A stretch of 64,000 nucleotides of DNA, from positions 1 to 64,000 of the forward strand of contig NZ_SNXI01000004.1 in assembly GCF_004362895.1 (NCBI RefSeq), written 5' to 3'. The translations under genes and the position numbers were made by a program. This stretch comes from Idiomarina aquatica (GTDB lineage Bacteria; Pseudomonadota; Gammaproteobacteria; Enterobacterales; Alteromonadaceae). The notes beneath the pieces were generated by a model. That model worked only from the letters and a program-made list of their open reading frames with translations. It made no database searches and was not told the DNA's origin. This document shows, one piece after another, positions 1-6,753 of the stretch; within the stretch, counting starts at the first letter, position 1; each line of letters opens with the position of its first letter.

Positions 1-92
1 CCAGGTGACACGTCACCGAAACAGGCCGTATATATGCGAGCACCCAACATTTACCACAACGTTGAAGTTGCAAAACGGGAGGGGACCATATA

Positions 93-142
93 TGCGCCTT
101 TGGCGCAAGGTCAGCACGAGTCGTGCCAAAGGCACGACCTAC
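93..142 (-). repeat. GTAG-type REP hairpin pair
   Basis: Two hairpins lie side by side. The first (93-107) has a 6-bp stem TGCGCC/GGCGCA with loop TTT. The second (120-142), read on the minus strand, is GTAG followed by an 8-bp stem GTCGTGCC/GGCACGAC with loop TTT. The GTAG-headed unit recurs at 29520-29542 and 31972-31993. A GTAG tetranucleotide followed by a short hairpin is the hallmark of REP elements mobilised by RAYT (TnpA-REP) transposases; that assignment is inference, since no RAYT gene lies in this window. Confidence 0.6.
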
Positions 143-159
143 AGCTCTTTGATGGGGTT

Positions 160-178
160 GCAAACTATTCGCATTTGC
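160..178. promoter_or_regulatory. Candidate Fur box upstream of bfd-bfr operon
   Basis: The 19-bp sequence GCAAACTATTCGCATTTGC has palindromic ends (GCAAA/TTTGC) and shares the CTATTCnCATTT core with the clearer Fur box at 6693-6714 before fbpA. It sits 35 bp before the bfd start, where a repressor would act. Bfd is iron-repressed through Fur in other proteobacteria. Confidence 0.5.
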
Positions 179-212
179 GCTAATCTTGCTTTAGCTAGAG
201 AGGTGATTGCGA

Positions 213-449
213 ATGTATGTTTGTTTATGCAAGGGCGTAACCGATAAAACCATCAAGAAGGCGGTGGCGTGTGGTGATGTTGATTCCATGCGCGACCTGC
301 GTCAGCAATATGGTGTGGCATCGCAGTGCGGGTGCTGCAAGCAGTGCGCGAAAGAAACCCTCAATGAGGCACTGGCCAAGCGCTCTACCGAATCTGCGAA
401 AGACCTTGCCTTTGCCGCTAAAATTCCTGGATCGGTGTGCTACACTTAA
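213..449 (+). CDS. bfd: Bacterioferritin-associated ferredoxin
   Basis: Small [2Fe-2S] ferredoxin of 78 residues that docks on bacterioferritin and donates electrons through its heme to release stored iron. The four cluster cysteines are visible in the Bfd pattern: C4-x-C6 in the N-terminal MYVCLCKG motif and C39-x2-C42 in SQCGCCKQC. A TTG at 207 is an alternative start in frame, but the ATG at 213 is better: it follows AGAGAGGTG with good spacing and gives the usual MYVCLC N-terminus. It lies 40 bp before the first bacterioferritin gene and is probably cotranscribed. The likely Fur box at 160-178 suggests induction when iron is scarce. Confidence 0.93.
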   Translation: MYVCLCKGVTDKTIKKAVACGDVDSMRDLRQQYGVASQCGCCKQCAKETLNEALAKRSTESAKDLAFAAKIPGSVCYT

Positions 450-489
450 GTTAATTTCATACACGAAATAGCTTAAGGAGTGCACCCTG

Positions 490-966
490 ATGAAAGGTGA
501 TGCAAAAGTTATTCAGCAGCTGAACAAGGTGCTGACCCTCAAATTAACCGCCATTAACCAGTATTTTTTGCATGCCCGCATGTATCAAAACTGGGGCTTC
601 GAAAACCTCAATAAAATGATCTACAAAGCGTCCATCAACGAGATGAAGCACGCTGATGACATTATCGAACGCACTTTATTCCTGGAAGGCATGCCGAATC
701 TGCAAGAGCTCGGTAAACTCTACATTGGCGAAGATCCGCGCGAGATGATTGAGCTGGACCACAAAGTTCAGTTTCAGGATGTTAATGCGATTCGCGATGC
801 GGTTAAGGTGTGCGAAGAGCACCAGGATTACGTCAGCCGCGATATGCTGAACCACATTCTCGACAGCCAGGAAGAACACCTGGATTGGCTGGAAACGCAA
901 ATCGACCTGATGTCACGTCTGGGTAACGAACTTTACTTACAATCGCAGGTAGAAAAAGGGGAGTAG
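490..966 (+). CDS. bfr: Bacterioferritin, heme-binding subunit lacking ferroxidase ligands
   Basis: Iron storage four-helix-bundle subunit of 158 residues, the family length. Aligned by eye to E. coli Bfr, the heme ligand Met52 is present (NEMKHAD), as are E51, H54 and H130. Three carboxylate ligands of the diiron ferroxidase centre are changed: E18 is Lys, E94 is Gln and E127 is Gln. It should therefore bind heme with a partner but not oxidise iron itself. The next gene encodes a subunit with the opposite pattern, so the two likely co-assemble into a 24-mer like the alpha/beta bacterioferritins of Neisseria and Pseudomonas putida. AAGGAG precedes the ATG with good spacing. Confidence 0.93.
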   Translation: MKGDAKVIQQLNKVLTLKLTAINQYFLHARMYQNWGFENLNKMIYKASINEMKHADDIIERTLFLEGMPNLQELGKLYIGEDPREMIELDHKVQFQDVNAIRDAVKVCEEHQDYVSRDMLNHILDSQEEHLDWLETQIDLMSRLGNELYLQSQVEKGE

Positions 967-967
967 T

Positions 968-1435
968 ATGAAGGCAGATAACAATGTTGTAGCGCAATTA
1001 AACCGTCTGCTGGCTTTCGAACTGACCTCGATTGATCAGTACACCTCGCACTCGCGCCAATACGAAGATTTTGGGTTGATGAAGCTATATGAGCGCATTA
1101 ACCACGAGATTGATGACGAGCGCGGGCATGCCGACTTGTTGATCCGCCGCATCCTGTTTTTAGAGGGTGAGCCGGATATGACCACCCGCGAAAAGCACAA
1201 TATTGGTCATAACGTGCGGGAAATGCTGGAAAACGATCTGCAACTGGAATATAACAACGCCAACACCTTACGTGAGGTAATTCAGTATTGCGAAGAAGTT
1301 CGTGATTACGTGACCCGTGACATGCTGATCGGCATTTTACGTGATACCGAAGAAGATCACGCGTATTGGTTGCGGATCCAGTTAGGCCTGATGGATAAAC
1401 TGGGTGAGGAGATTTACCTACAGAGTATGAAATAA
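968..1435 (+). CDS. bfr: Bacterioferritin, ferroxidase-active subunit lacking heme Met52
   Basis: Second bacterioferritin subunit, 155 residues, starting 1 nt after the stop of the first. All ferroxidase ligands are seen: E18, E51, H54, E94 and, with a one-residue insertion, E128 and H131 (TEEDH). The heme ligand Met52 is replaced by Arg (DDERGHAD). It is thus the iron-oxidising partner of the heme-binding subunit upstream. The complementary losses argue for an obligate heteropolymer; this is inference from the residues and from characterised alpha/beta systems. Confidence 0.93.
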   Translation: MKADNNVVAQLNRLLAFELTSIDQYTSHSRQYEDFGLMKLYERINHEIDDERGHADLLIRRILFLEGEPDMTTREKHNIGHNVREMLENDLQLEYNNANTLREVIQYCEEVRDYVTRDMLIGILRDTEEDHAYWLRIQLGLMDKLGEEIYLQSMK

Positions 1436-1437
1436 GC

Positions 1438-2382
1438 ATGGCCTTTATTATTGATGCGTGGGATTTTAACCAGCAGCCGGCGAGTCGGGTTACGGACCTA
1501 ACCGGTAAGCCGGTTGTTGGTTGTTGGTATCACCTAGAGCGGGATACCGACGGGCTAGAGGATTGGCTTAAACAGGCCGACATTCCGGAGCCGTTGATTG
1601 ATGCGATGACTGAAGAAGACACGCGCCCGCGCTTTCAGCGCTTAAAAGAAGGTTTTGTGTTGTTGTTGCGTGGCGTGAACCTAAATCAGGGCGCCGCGCC
1701 GGAAGACATGTTGAGCCTGCGCATTTTATCCTACAAAGGCGTGATTTATACCTTCCGTAAGCGGCCGTTTAAGGCCATTACTCATATCCGTGAAAGCCTC
1801 GAAAAGCAGGACGGGCCGGATGATCTGAATGATTTTTTGGTGCACTTGGTCGAGCAGCTTAACCTGCGCATCGAGGATGTGATTGATGCGGTCGAGGTAA
1901 AAATCGAGGATATGGAGGCGGGAGGTTACGACAATACGGCTGTGCAGCAGCAGGAAATTAGCAAATTGCACCGGCGGTTGTTGCGTCTTAACCGCTTTGT
2001 GCGACCGCAGCTGGCGGCGTTAGATAAGTTCACTACAGAAAGTGAACGGAGCATGGATAATGAGATGCATCAGTGGCTGTTGAACGAGCGTGACACTACC
2101 CAGCGTCTGCTCGAGCAGATTGATTTAATGCTGGAGCAGCTGTGGATGCAACGCGAACTGTTGCAGCAGGCGGTGGCTGAAAAAATGAACCGCAATACCT
2201 ATTGGCTATCGGTGATCGCCGGGGTATTCCTGCCATTAAGCTTTTTAACCGGCGTGTTCGGTATCAATATCGGCGGCATGCCGGGCGTCGAAAACGAAGA
2301 CGCTTTTGAGATTTTTACCTATGCTTTAGTCGTCATCGCGGTTATTGAGTTTTTGTTGTTGCGGCGGCTGCGATTTTGGTAG
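1438..2382 (+). CDS. zntB: ZntB-type CorA-family zinc transporter
   Basis: Inner-membrane metal channel of the CorA superfamily, 314 residues. It has the usual long cytoplasmic, largely helical N-terminal domain and two C-terminal membrane helices (about 255-273 and 290-309). Between them is the signature GVFGINIGGMPG: GIN instead of the CorA GMN, followed by GGxPG, which is typical of ZntB. ZntB homologues move Zn2+ and some other divalent ions. The start lies 2 nt after the stop of the second bacterioferritin gene, so it is probably translated from the iron storage mRNA. The exact ion cannot be read from the sequence. Confidence 0.82.
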   Translation: MAFIIDAWDFNQQPASRVTDLTGKPVVGCWYHLERDTDGLEDWLKQADIPEPLIDAMTEEDTRPRFQRLKEGFVLLLRGVNLNQGAAPEDMLSLRILSYKGVIYTFRKRPFKAITHIRESLEKQDGPDDLNDFLVHLVEQLNLRIEDVIDAVEVKIEDMEAGGYDNTAVQQQEISKLHRRLLRLNRFVRPQLAALDKFTTESERSMDNEMHQWLLNERDTTQRLLEQIDLMLEQLWMQRELLQQAVAEKMNRNTYWLSVIAGVFLPLSFLTGVFGINIGGMPGVENEDAFEIFTYALVVIAVIEFLLLRRLRFW

Positions 2383-2420
2383 CTTTTAGCTGACTCTCCG
2401 GGGGAGGGAGCCTCCGCCCC

Positions 2421-2475
2421 GCCGTCGCGCTCCCTGCGGTCGCTAAGCCGGCGGGTACTTACGAGCTGCAAAGGC
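2421..2475 (+). repeat. GC-rich imperfect palindrome, copy A
   Basis: About 55 bp, beginning GCCGTCGCGCTCCC and running through CGGTCGCTAAGCCGGCGGG to AAAGGC. It is repeated in the same orientation at 2573-2627 with three differences. Its ends (CCGCCG/CGGCGG) pair to form a hairpin. A diverged inverted relative sits at 2724-2770. Confidence 0.75.
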
Positions 2476-2572
2476 TCCTCTGCGTCGCGAGCATATTTTC
2501 ATTTTTAGCGTGTTGGCGTTGAATTCGGGGGGATTTATGCCGGCTTTCGGCGGTGGGTTCTGGTCCGCCCCC

Positions 2573-2627
2573 GCCGTCGCGCTCCCTGCGGTCGCTAAGC
2601 CGGCGGGTACTTATGATCTGTAAAGGC
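2573..2627 (+). repeat. GC-rich imperfect palindrome, copy B
   Basis: Direct repeat of 2421-2475, 152 bp downstream, differing at three positions in the last third. The GTCGCGCTCCCTGCGGTCGC core is identical. Confidence 0.75.
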
Positions 2628-2723
2628 CTTACCTTTATTCCGGCATTTTGGTTTTGAAAGAATGCATGCGTAAAACGCATTCAGAGCGTCGATGCCCGCA
2701 CTGCCAATGAATCATTGCATATC

Positions 2724-2770
2724 GTAAGTAGCCGCCGGTTTAGCGAGGCGAAGCCGAGCGCACCGGCGGG
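2724..2770 (-). repeat. GC-rich imperfect palindrome, diverged inverted copy
   Basis: The sequence GTAAGTAGCCGCCGGTTTAG and what follows matches the reverse complement of copies A and B over its outer arms (GTAAGT, CGCCGG, TTAGCGA, GAGCG, CGGCGGGG), with a changed centre. Paired changes around the centre keep the fold, which suggests the hairpin is what matters. Confidence 0.55.
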
Positions 2771-2879
2771 GCAAAGCGTGCCGTCGACTGAAGATCCAAT
2801 CAATTAACCGGACAACTCGCGCACCGGCGGGGCGAAGCGTGCCGTCGACTGAGGACCCGCGCAATTAATCCGGCAACTC
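2758..2879. repeat. Two tandem 61-bp repeats covering the 3' end of fbpC
   Basis: Units 2758-2818 and 2819-2879 share GCGCACCGGCGGGGC, the following AAGCGTGCCGTCGACTGA and the end AACTCG, with a handful of differences. The second unit contains the last codons and stop of fbpC. The first unit carries a duplicated copy of that gene end, including its own TTAA (reverse-strand stop), so the tail of the gene has been copied downstream. Confidence 0.75.
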
Positions 2880-3929
2880 GCAAACATCTGAATCAAAGAC
2901 GACGAGGTGGTCGAAGTCGTATTCGATGCCGACCTGGGCGCCGTTTTGCAGGGGTTGGTGTGAGGGGCCGACGGCCAGTACCTGGGAGGTGTCGGGTAGC
3001 TCCAGGGTGTAGAGATAGTGCGAGCCGCGGAAGCCGCGACCGGCGACTATGGCGGTTAATTCGGCGTCGCGCTTATCGGTGATTAAGACGTCATCCGGGC
3101 GCACTAAAAAGGTCACGTCGTGGTCGTCCTGGTCACACAAAATTTCGTGATCAATCACGCCCAGCGCGCAGTGCAGCTGATGTTCGCGGATCCGGCCTTG
3201 TAATAACACGCCGCGGCCGATAAAGTCGGCTACCAATTGATGCTCCGGCTCGTGATAAAGCTCGTAAGGGGTATTCCACTGCAACAGCTGGCCTGCGTAC
3301 ATCACACCGGCTTTGTCGGCCATAGCAAATGCCTCCTGCTGGTCGTGGGTAACCAATAATGCCGTAATGCCTTCCTCTTTCAACAGCTGTCGCACATCCT
3401 GCGCCAACAACTCCCTCAGTTCCGCGTCCAGACTCGAAAACGGCTCATCCAGCAACATCAGTTGCGGCTTCGGCGCTAATGCGCGAGCCAGCGCGATACG
3501 TTGCTGCTGGCCACCGGATAGCTCGTGCGGGTAACGTTTTTGATAGCCATTTAAACCAATCCGTTGCAGTAGCTCTTTAATGCGTTGCTCCTGCGCATCG
3601 GCAGACAAATGCTCAATACCAAAGCGAATGTTATCGGCGACGTTTAAATGCGGAAACAATGAAAAGTCCTGAAACATCATGCCGACCTGGCGCTGTTCCG
3701 TCGGTAACGACAGCGAAGCCGACGACACAACGGAGCCCTGCAAAGAAATCGCACCACCGGAAACCGGGTTAAAACCGGCAATAGCACGCAACACGGTGGT
3801 TTTGCCACAGCCGGACGGACCCATTAAGCAACCAATATCACCGGGTTCTAACGCGATACTCAGGTCATCGACGATGCGATGCCCGGCCAGTTCTATCGAT
3901 ACCTTGTCGAGTTTAAGGAACGCGCTCAT
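2865..3929 (-). CDS. fbpC: Fe(III) ABC transporter ATP-binding protein
   Basis: Cytoplasmic ATPase of the ferric iron importer, 354 residues. Visible motifs are Walker A GPSGCGKTT (37-45), Q-loop Q87, signature LSGGQQQR (137-144) and Walker B LMLLDEPF (157-164), with a C-terminal TOBE-like region from about 240. The family also includes spermidine and sulfate ATPases; the iron assignment rests on its neighbours, the FbpB-type permease and FbpA-type binding protein. Its ATG directly follows the fbpB stop, implying coupled translation. The last codons lie in the second unit of a tandem 61-bp repeat. Confidence 0.9.
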   Translation of the reverse strand: MSAFLKLDKVSIELAGHRIVDDLSIALEPGDIGCLMGPSGCGKTTVLRAIAGFNPVSGGAISLQGSVVSSASLSLPTEQRQVGMMFQDFSLFPHLNVADNIRFGIEHLSADAQEQRIKELLQRIGLNGYQKRYPHELSGGQQQRIALARALAPKPQLMLLDEPFSSLDAELRELLAQDVRQLLKEEGITALLVTHDQQEAFAMADKAGVMYAGQLLQWNTPYELYHEPEHQLVADFIGRGVLLQGRIREHQLHCALGVIDHEILCDQDDHDVTFLVRPDDVLITDKRDAELTAIVAGRGFRGSHYLYTLELPDTSQVLAVGPSHQPLQNGAQVGIEYDFDHLVVFDSDVCELPD

Positions 3930-5555
3930 TTAGTCTCCCGTCTTTATACTTTGGGTTTTTAACGCCCGCGATAACATCATCACCGGAATTAATCCGACCG
4001 CGACAATCATCAGTGCCGGTGGCCCGGCATCGGCCAGGCGCTCGTCCGACGCCATCTCGAACGCCCGCACGGCCAGCGTATTAAAATCAAACGGGCGCAG
4101 CACCAGCGTTGCCGGTAGTTCTTTCATGACATCCACTAACACCAATATCAGCGCCGCCAAAATAGAACTGCGTAATAGGGGTAAGTGCACACGCCACAGA
4201 ATACGCCGCGGTGAGGCACCCAGGGTGCGTGCGGTATCGTCCATTTGTGGAGTAATTTGCTCCAGCCCCGAACTGACCGTCTGTAGCGATACCGATAAAA
4301 ACCGTACACTGTAAGCAAACAGTAGCGCCACCACGGTGCCGGATAGCAATAAGCCAGGATTAAAATCAAATGCCCAGCGGCTGAAATCGATAATGCGATG
4401 GTCCATCCAGGCCAGCGGCGATAACAAACCCACCGCGATAACTATACCGGGAATAGCGTAGCCAAGACCGGCAAGACTTACGGCAACCCGCAGCGGGCGG
4501 GTCGGGTGGCGGCGACGGCCATAGGCCAGCCATAACGCCAGCATCACCGTGATCATTGCAGCCAACAGCCCCAGCCACAATGTATTTAAGGTTAACTGCC
4601 AAAACGACGGCTGGGTCCAGACCTCCGCGCGCTCGATGGACCACACCACCAATTCAAACGCCGGAATGATAAAGCCCAGTACAATAGGCAGCCAACAAAC
4701 CACAGCGGCGTAAACCGCATGTCGGCCGTGCAACGGTTTGCGCAGCGATTGACCATCGCTGCGGCGTTGATAAAACTTGGCGCGGCGGCGAGAGTAGCGT
4801 TCGACTAAAATCAGCGCAATCACGAACAGCAATAAAATAGCCGCCAATTGCAGCGCGCCCTGAGTATCGCCGATGCCGTACCAGGTGCGGAAAATACCGG
4901 TGGTAAACACGGTAACGCCAAAGTATTCCATGGTGCCGTAATCGGCCAGTGTTTCCATCAATGCCAGGGTAACGCCGGTGGCAATGGCCGGTCTTGCTAA
5001 CGGCATAGCAACCCGCCAAAAGCTCTTCCAGGGACCGGCGCCTAACGTCCTTGCGCTCTCAAAAGCGGCCGTGGATTGCTGCATAAATGCGGCGCGGGTA
5101 ATTAAATAAACATAGGGGTAGAGCACCACACAGAGCACGAAAATAGCGCCCGGCAGGCTGCGAATATTGGGGAACCAGTACTCACCTAATTGCCAGTCGA
5201 AGGCAGCGCGTAAAAACTGCTGTACCGGGCCGGCATAGTCCAGCAAACCGGTGTAGGTGTAGGCGGTAATGTAGGCAGGCATCGCCAGTGGCAGTAATAA
5301 CCCCCAGCTAACCCAACGCCAGCCGGGAAAATCAAATTGTGACACACACCAGGCACTGCTGACGCCCAGCACAGTCACGCCAATACCCACCGAAACCAGC
5401 AGGATCAGTGAATGGCCAACATATTCCGGGATCACCGTTTGCCATAAATGCGCCAGTGTATCCCATTGAGGATTTAACAAAGAAAGGGCCACCACAATTA
5501 AGGGTAACCCTATCAATGCCGCAACACCGAACAACAATAACGGGCCGCGGGTCAT
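3930..5555 (-). CDS. fbpB: Fe(III) ABC transporter permease
   Basis: Inner-membrane permease, 541 residues, made of two fused BPD_transp_1 domains, as in SfuB/FbpB. Each half carries an EAA-type loop: ARTLGAGPWKSFWRVAMPL in the first and ARTLGASPRRILWRVHLPL in the second. About 12 hydrophobic helices are apparent. A TTG at 5561 is possible, but the ATG at 5555 has AGGAGA at ideal spacing and is preferred. It lies between fbpA and fbpC in one operon. Confidence 0.9.
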   Translation of the reverse strand: MTRGPLLLFGVAALIGLPLIVVALSLLNPQWDTLAHLWQTVIPEYVGHSLILLVSVGIGVTVLGVSSAWCVSQFDFPGWRWVSWGLLLPLAMPAYITAYTYTGLLDYAGPVQQFLRAAFDWQLGEYWFPNIRSLPGAIFVLCVVLYPYVYLITRAAFMQQSTAAFESARTLGAGPWKSFWRVAMPLARPAIATGVTLALMETLADYGTMEYFGVTVFTTGIFRTWYGIGDTQGALQLAAILLLFVIALILVERYSRRRAKFYQRRSDGQSLRKPLHGRHAVYAAVVCWLPIVLGFIIPAFELVVWSIERAEVWTQPSFWQLTLNTLWLGLLAAMITVMLALWLAYGRRRHPTRPLRVAVSLAGLGYAIPGIVIAVGLLSPLAWMDHRIIDFSRWAFDFNPGLLLSGTVVALLFAYSVRFLSVSLQTVSSGLEQITPQMDDTARTLGASPRRILWRVHLPLLRSSILAALILVLVDVMKELPATLVLRPFDFNTLAVRAFEMASDERLADAGPPALMIVAVGLIPVMMLSRALKTQSIKTGD

Positions 5556-5589
5556 TAGCAACTCTCCTTAGAATTCAATGACTAAGGAC

Positions 5590-6624
5590 TTATCTCCAGC
5601 CTGCGCGGTTCATCAGGCGCACGGCTTCGGCATTATTCTCGCCGAGGATGTCCATGGAAATGTCGTCTTGTTTAAAGTCGCCCCATTGTTGCAGAGTCTC
5701 GCTCCAGGCAACACCCTCCCGAACGGGGTACTCGTAGTTGGCTTCAGCATACCATTTTTGCGATTCTTCTGAGAGCAAAAATTCGATGAGCTGCTTGGCT
5801 TCGTCGACGTTGGTCGCGTGTTTGGTAATGCCGATGCCGGATACGTTAACGTGGGCACCGTTACTGTCTTGTGCCGGCCAAAAAACTTTTACTTTCTCGG
5901 CGGCTGATTTTTCTTCGGCGTCATCTGAATTCAGCATGTGACCAAAGTAGTAGGTATTTGCCACCGCAATATCACAGACGCCAAAGGCGACGCCTTTGAT
6001 CTGGTCACGGTCGCCACCGACCGGCTGGCGGGCGAAGTTTTCGACTAAGCCTTCGGCCCAGTTTTCGACGTTATCGGCACCGTGGTGCTCGATTAATGCA
6101 GCAACCAGTGACTGGTTATAAAGGTTGTTTGATGAACGAATACAAATGCGGTCGTTCCATTGTTCGTCGGCCAGCGACAGATAATCGCTCAACTGTGATG
6201 GGTCAACGCGCTCCGGTGAGTAAAAAATAGGCCGTGCACGCAGGCTCAAACCCACCCAGTGGTCATCTTGTGAGCGAAAATGTTCCGGCACCACCTGATT
6301 GATGCGTGGCGATGATACAGTCTGGAAAACATCAGCCTCGACGGCACGATGCAGGGCGCCGGCGTCAACGGTCAGGAACAAATCAGCGGCGGTATATTCG
6401 CCTTCAGATTTTAACCGTGCCAATAGTGCATCGGAATTACCGGTTAATAAATTCACTTCGATGCCGGTTTTTTCGCTAAACTGATCCAGCAAGGGTTTGA
6501 TCAGTGCTTCTTTGCGAGACGAATAAACGTTAACTTCGGCAGCATTGGCTGCGACCGGCAATAAACTGGTCATGACACTGGCGACTGCAGCCAGCGTGAA
6601 TGCTTTGTTAAAGAAAGTTGCCAT
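5590..6624 (-). CDS. fbpA: Fe(III) ABC transporter periplasmic binding protein
   Basis: Periplasmic ferric-binding protein of 344 residues. The N-terminus has a signal peptide with likely cleavage after ANA at residue 28, and the mature protein begins AEVNVYSSRKE, typical of the family. The twin tyrosines that bind Fe(III) in FbpA/FutA proteins are seen at 225-226 in NTYYFGHM. First gene of fbpABC; a strong Fur box lies 69-90 bp upstream of the start codon, so the operon should be expressed when iron is low. AGAGG precedes the ATG. Confidence 0.93.
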   Translation of the reverse strand: MATFFNKAFTLAAVASVMTSLLPVAANAAEVNVYSSRKEALIKPLLDQFSEKTGIEVNLLTGNSDALLARLKSEGEYTAADLFLTVDAGALHRAVEADVFQTVSSPRINQVVPEHFRSQDDHWVGLSLRARPIFYSPERVDPSQLSDYLSLADEQWNDRICIRSSNNLYNQSLVAALIEHHGADNVENWAEGLVENFARQPVGGDRDQIKGVAFGVCDIAVANTYYFGHMLNSDDAEEKSAAEKVKVFWPAQDSNGAHVNVSGIGITKHATNVDEAKQLIEFLLSEESQKWYAEANYEYPVREGVAWSETLQQWGDFKQDDISMDILGENNAEAVRLMNRAGWR

Positions 6625-6692
6625 AGAGAAACCTCTTGCTAATAATTTGCGTATAGAATCAGATAGTTCGAGTAGGCTATCACATTTTTAAC

Positions 6693-6714
6693 TTAATGAT
6701 AGCTATTCTCATTT
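6693..6714. promoter_or_regulatory. Fur box upstream of fbpABC
   Basis: The core AATGATAGCTATTCTCATT closely matches the Fur consensus built from GATAAT repeats and the ATTCTCATT variant common in gammaproteobacteria. It lies in the 129-bp space between divergent fbpA and the antiporter gene, so it could affect both, but fbpABC is the expected target. Confidence 0.82.
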
Positions 6715-6753
6715 GTATTTTGACGAAAGTCAAGTGATTTACATGGAGCGTGT

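Larger units (their letters stand above)
1..212. other. Intergenic region upstream of bfd
   Basis: I see no convincing gene here; the open frame across 5-247 has no family resemblance and runs into bfd in another frame. The stretch holds two adjacent small hairpins (93-107 and 120-142) and a likely Fur box (160-178), so it looks like the promoter region of the iron storage operon. Confidence 0.6.
2383..2864. other. Repeat-rich non-coding region between zntB and fbpC
   Basis: A gap of about 480 bp between two convergent genes. I see no protein family in it. It holds two direct copies and one inverted, diverged copy of a GC-rich imperfect palindrome, and two tandem 61-bp units that include the end of fbpC. 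No clear terminator with a T-tract is visible, though the palindromes could act in that way. Confidence 0.7.

Noticed and set aside
2459-2680. Minus-strand open frame of 73 codons in the zntB-fbpC gap
   Set aside because: It spans two repeat copies and has no ribosome site or family resemblance.
2383-2864. Insertion sequence remnant
   Set aside because: The repeats have no transposase fragment, no target duplication and no terminal inverted repeats at plausible distance.
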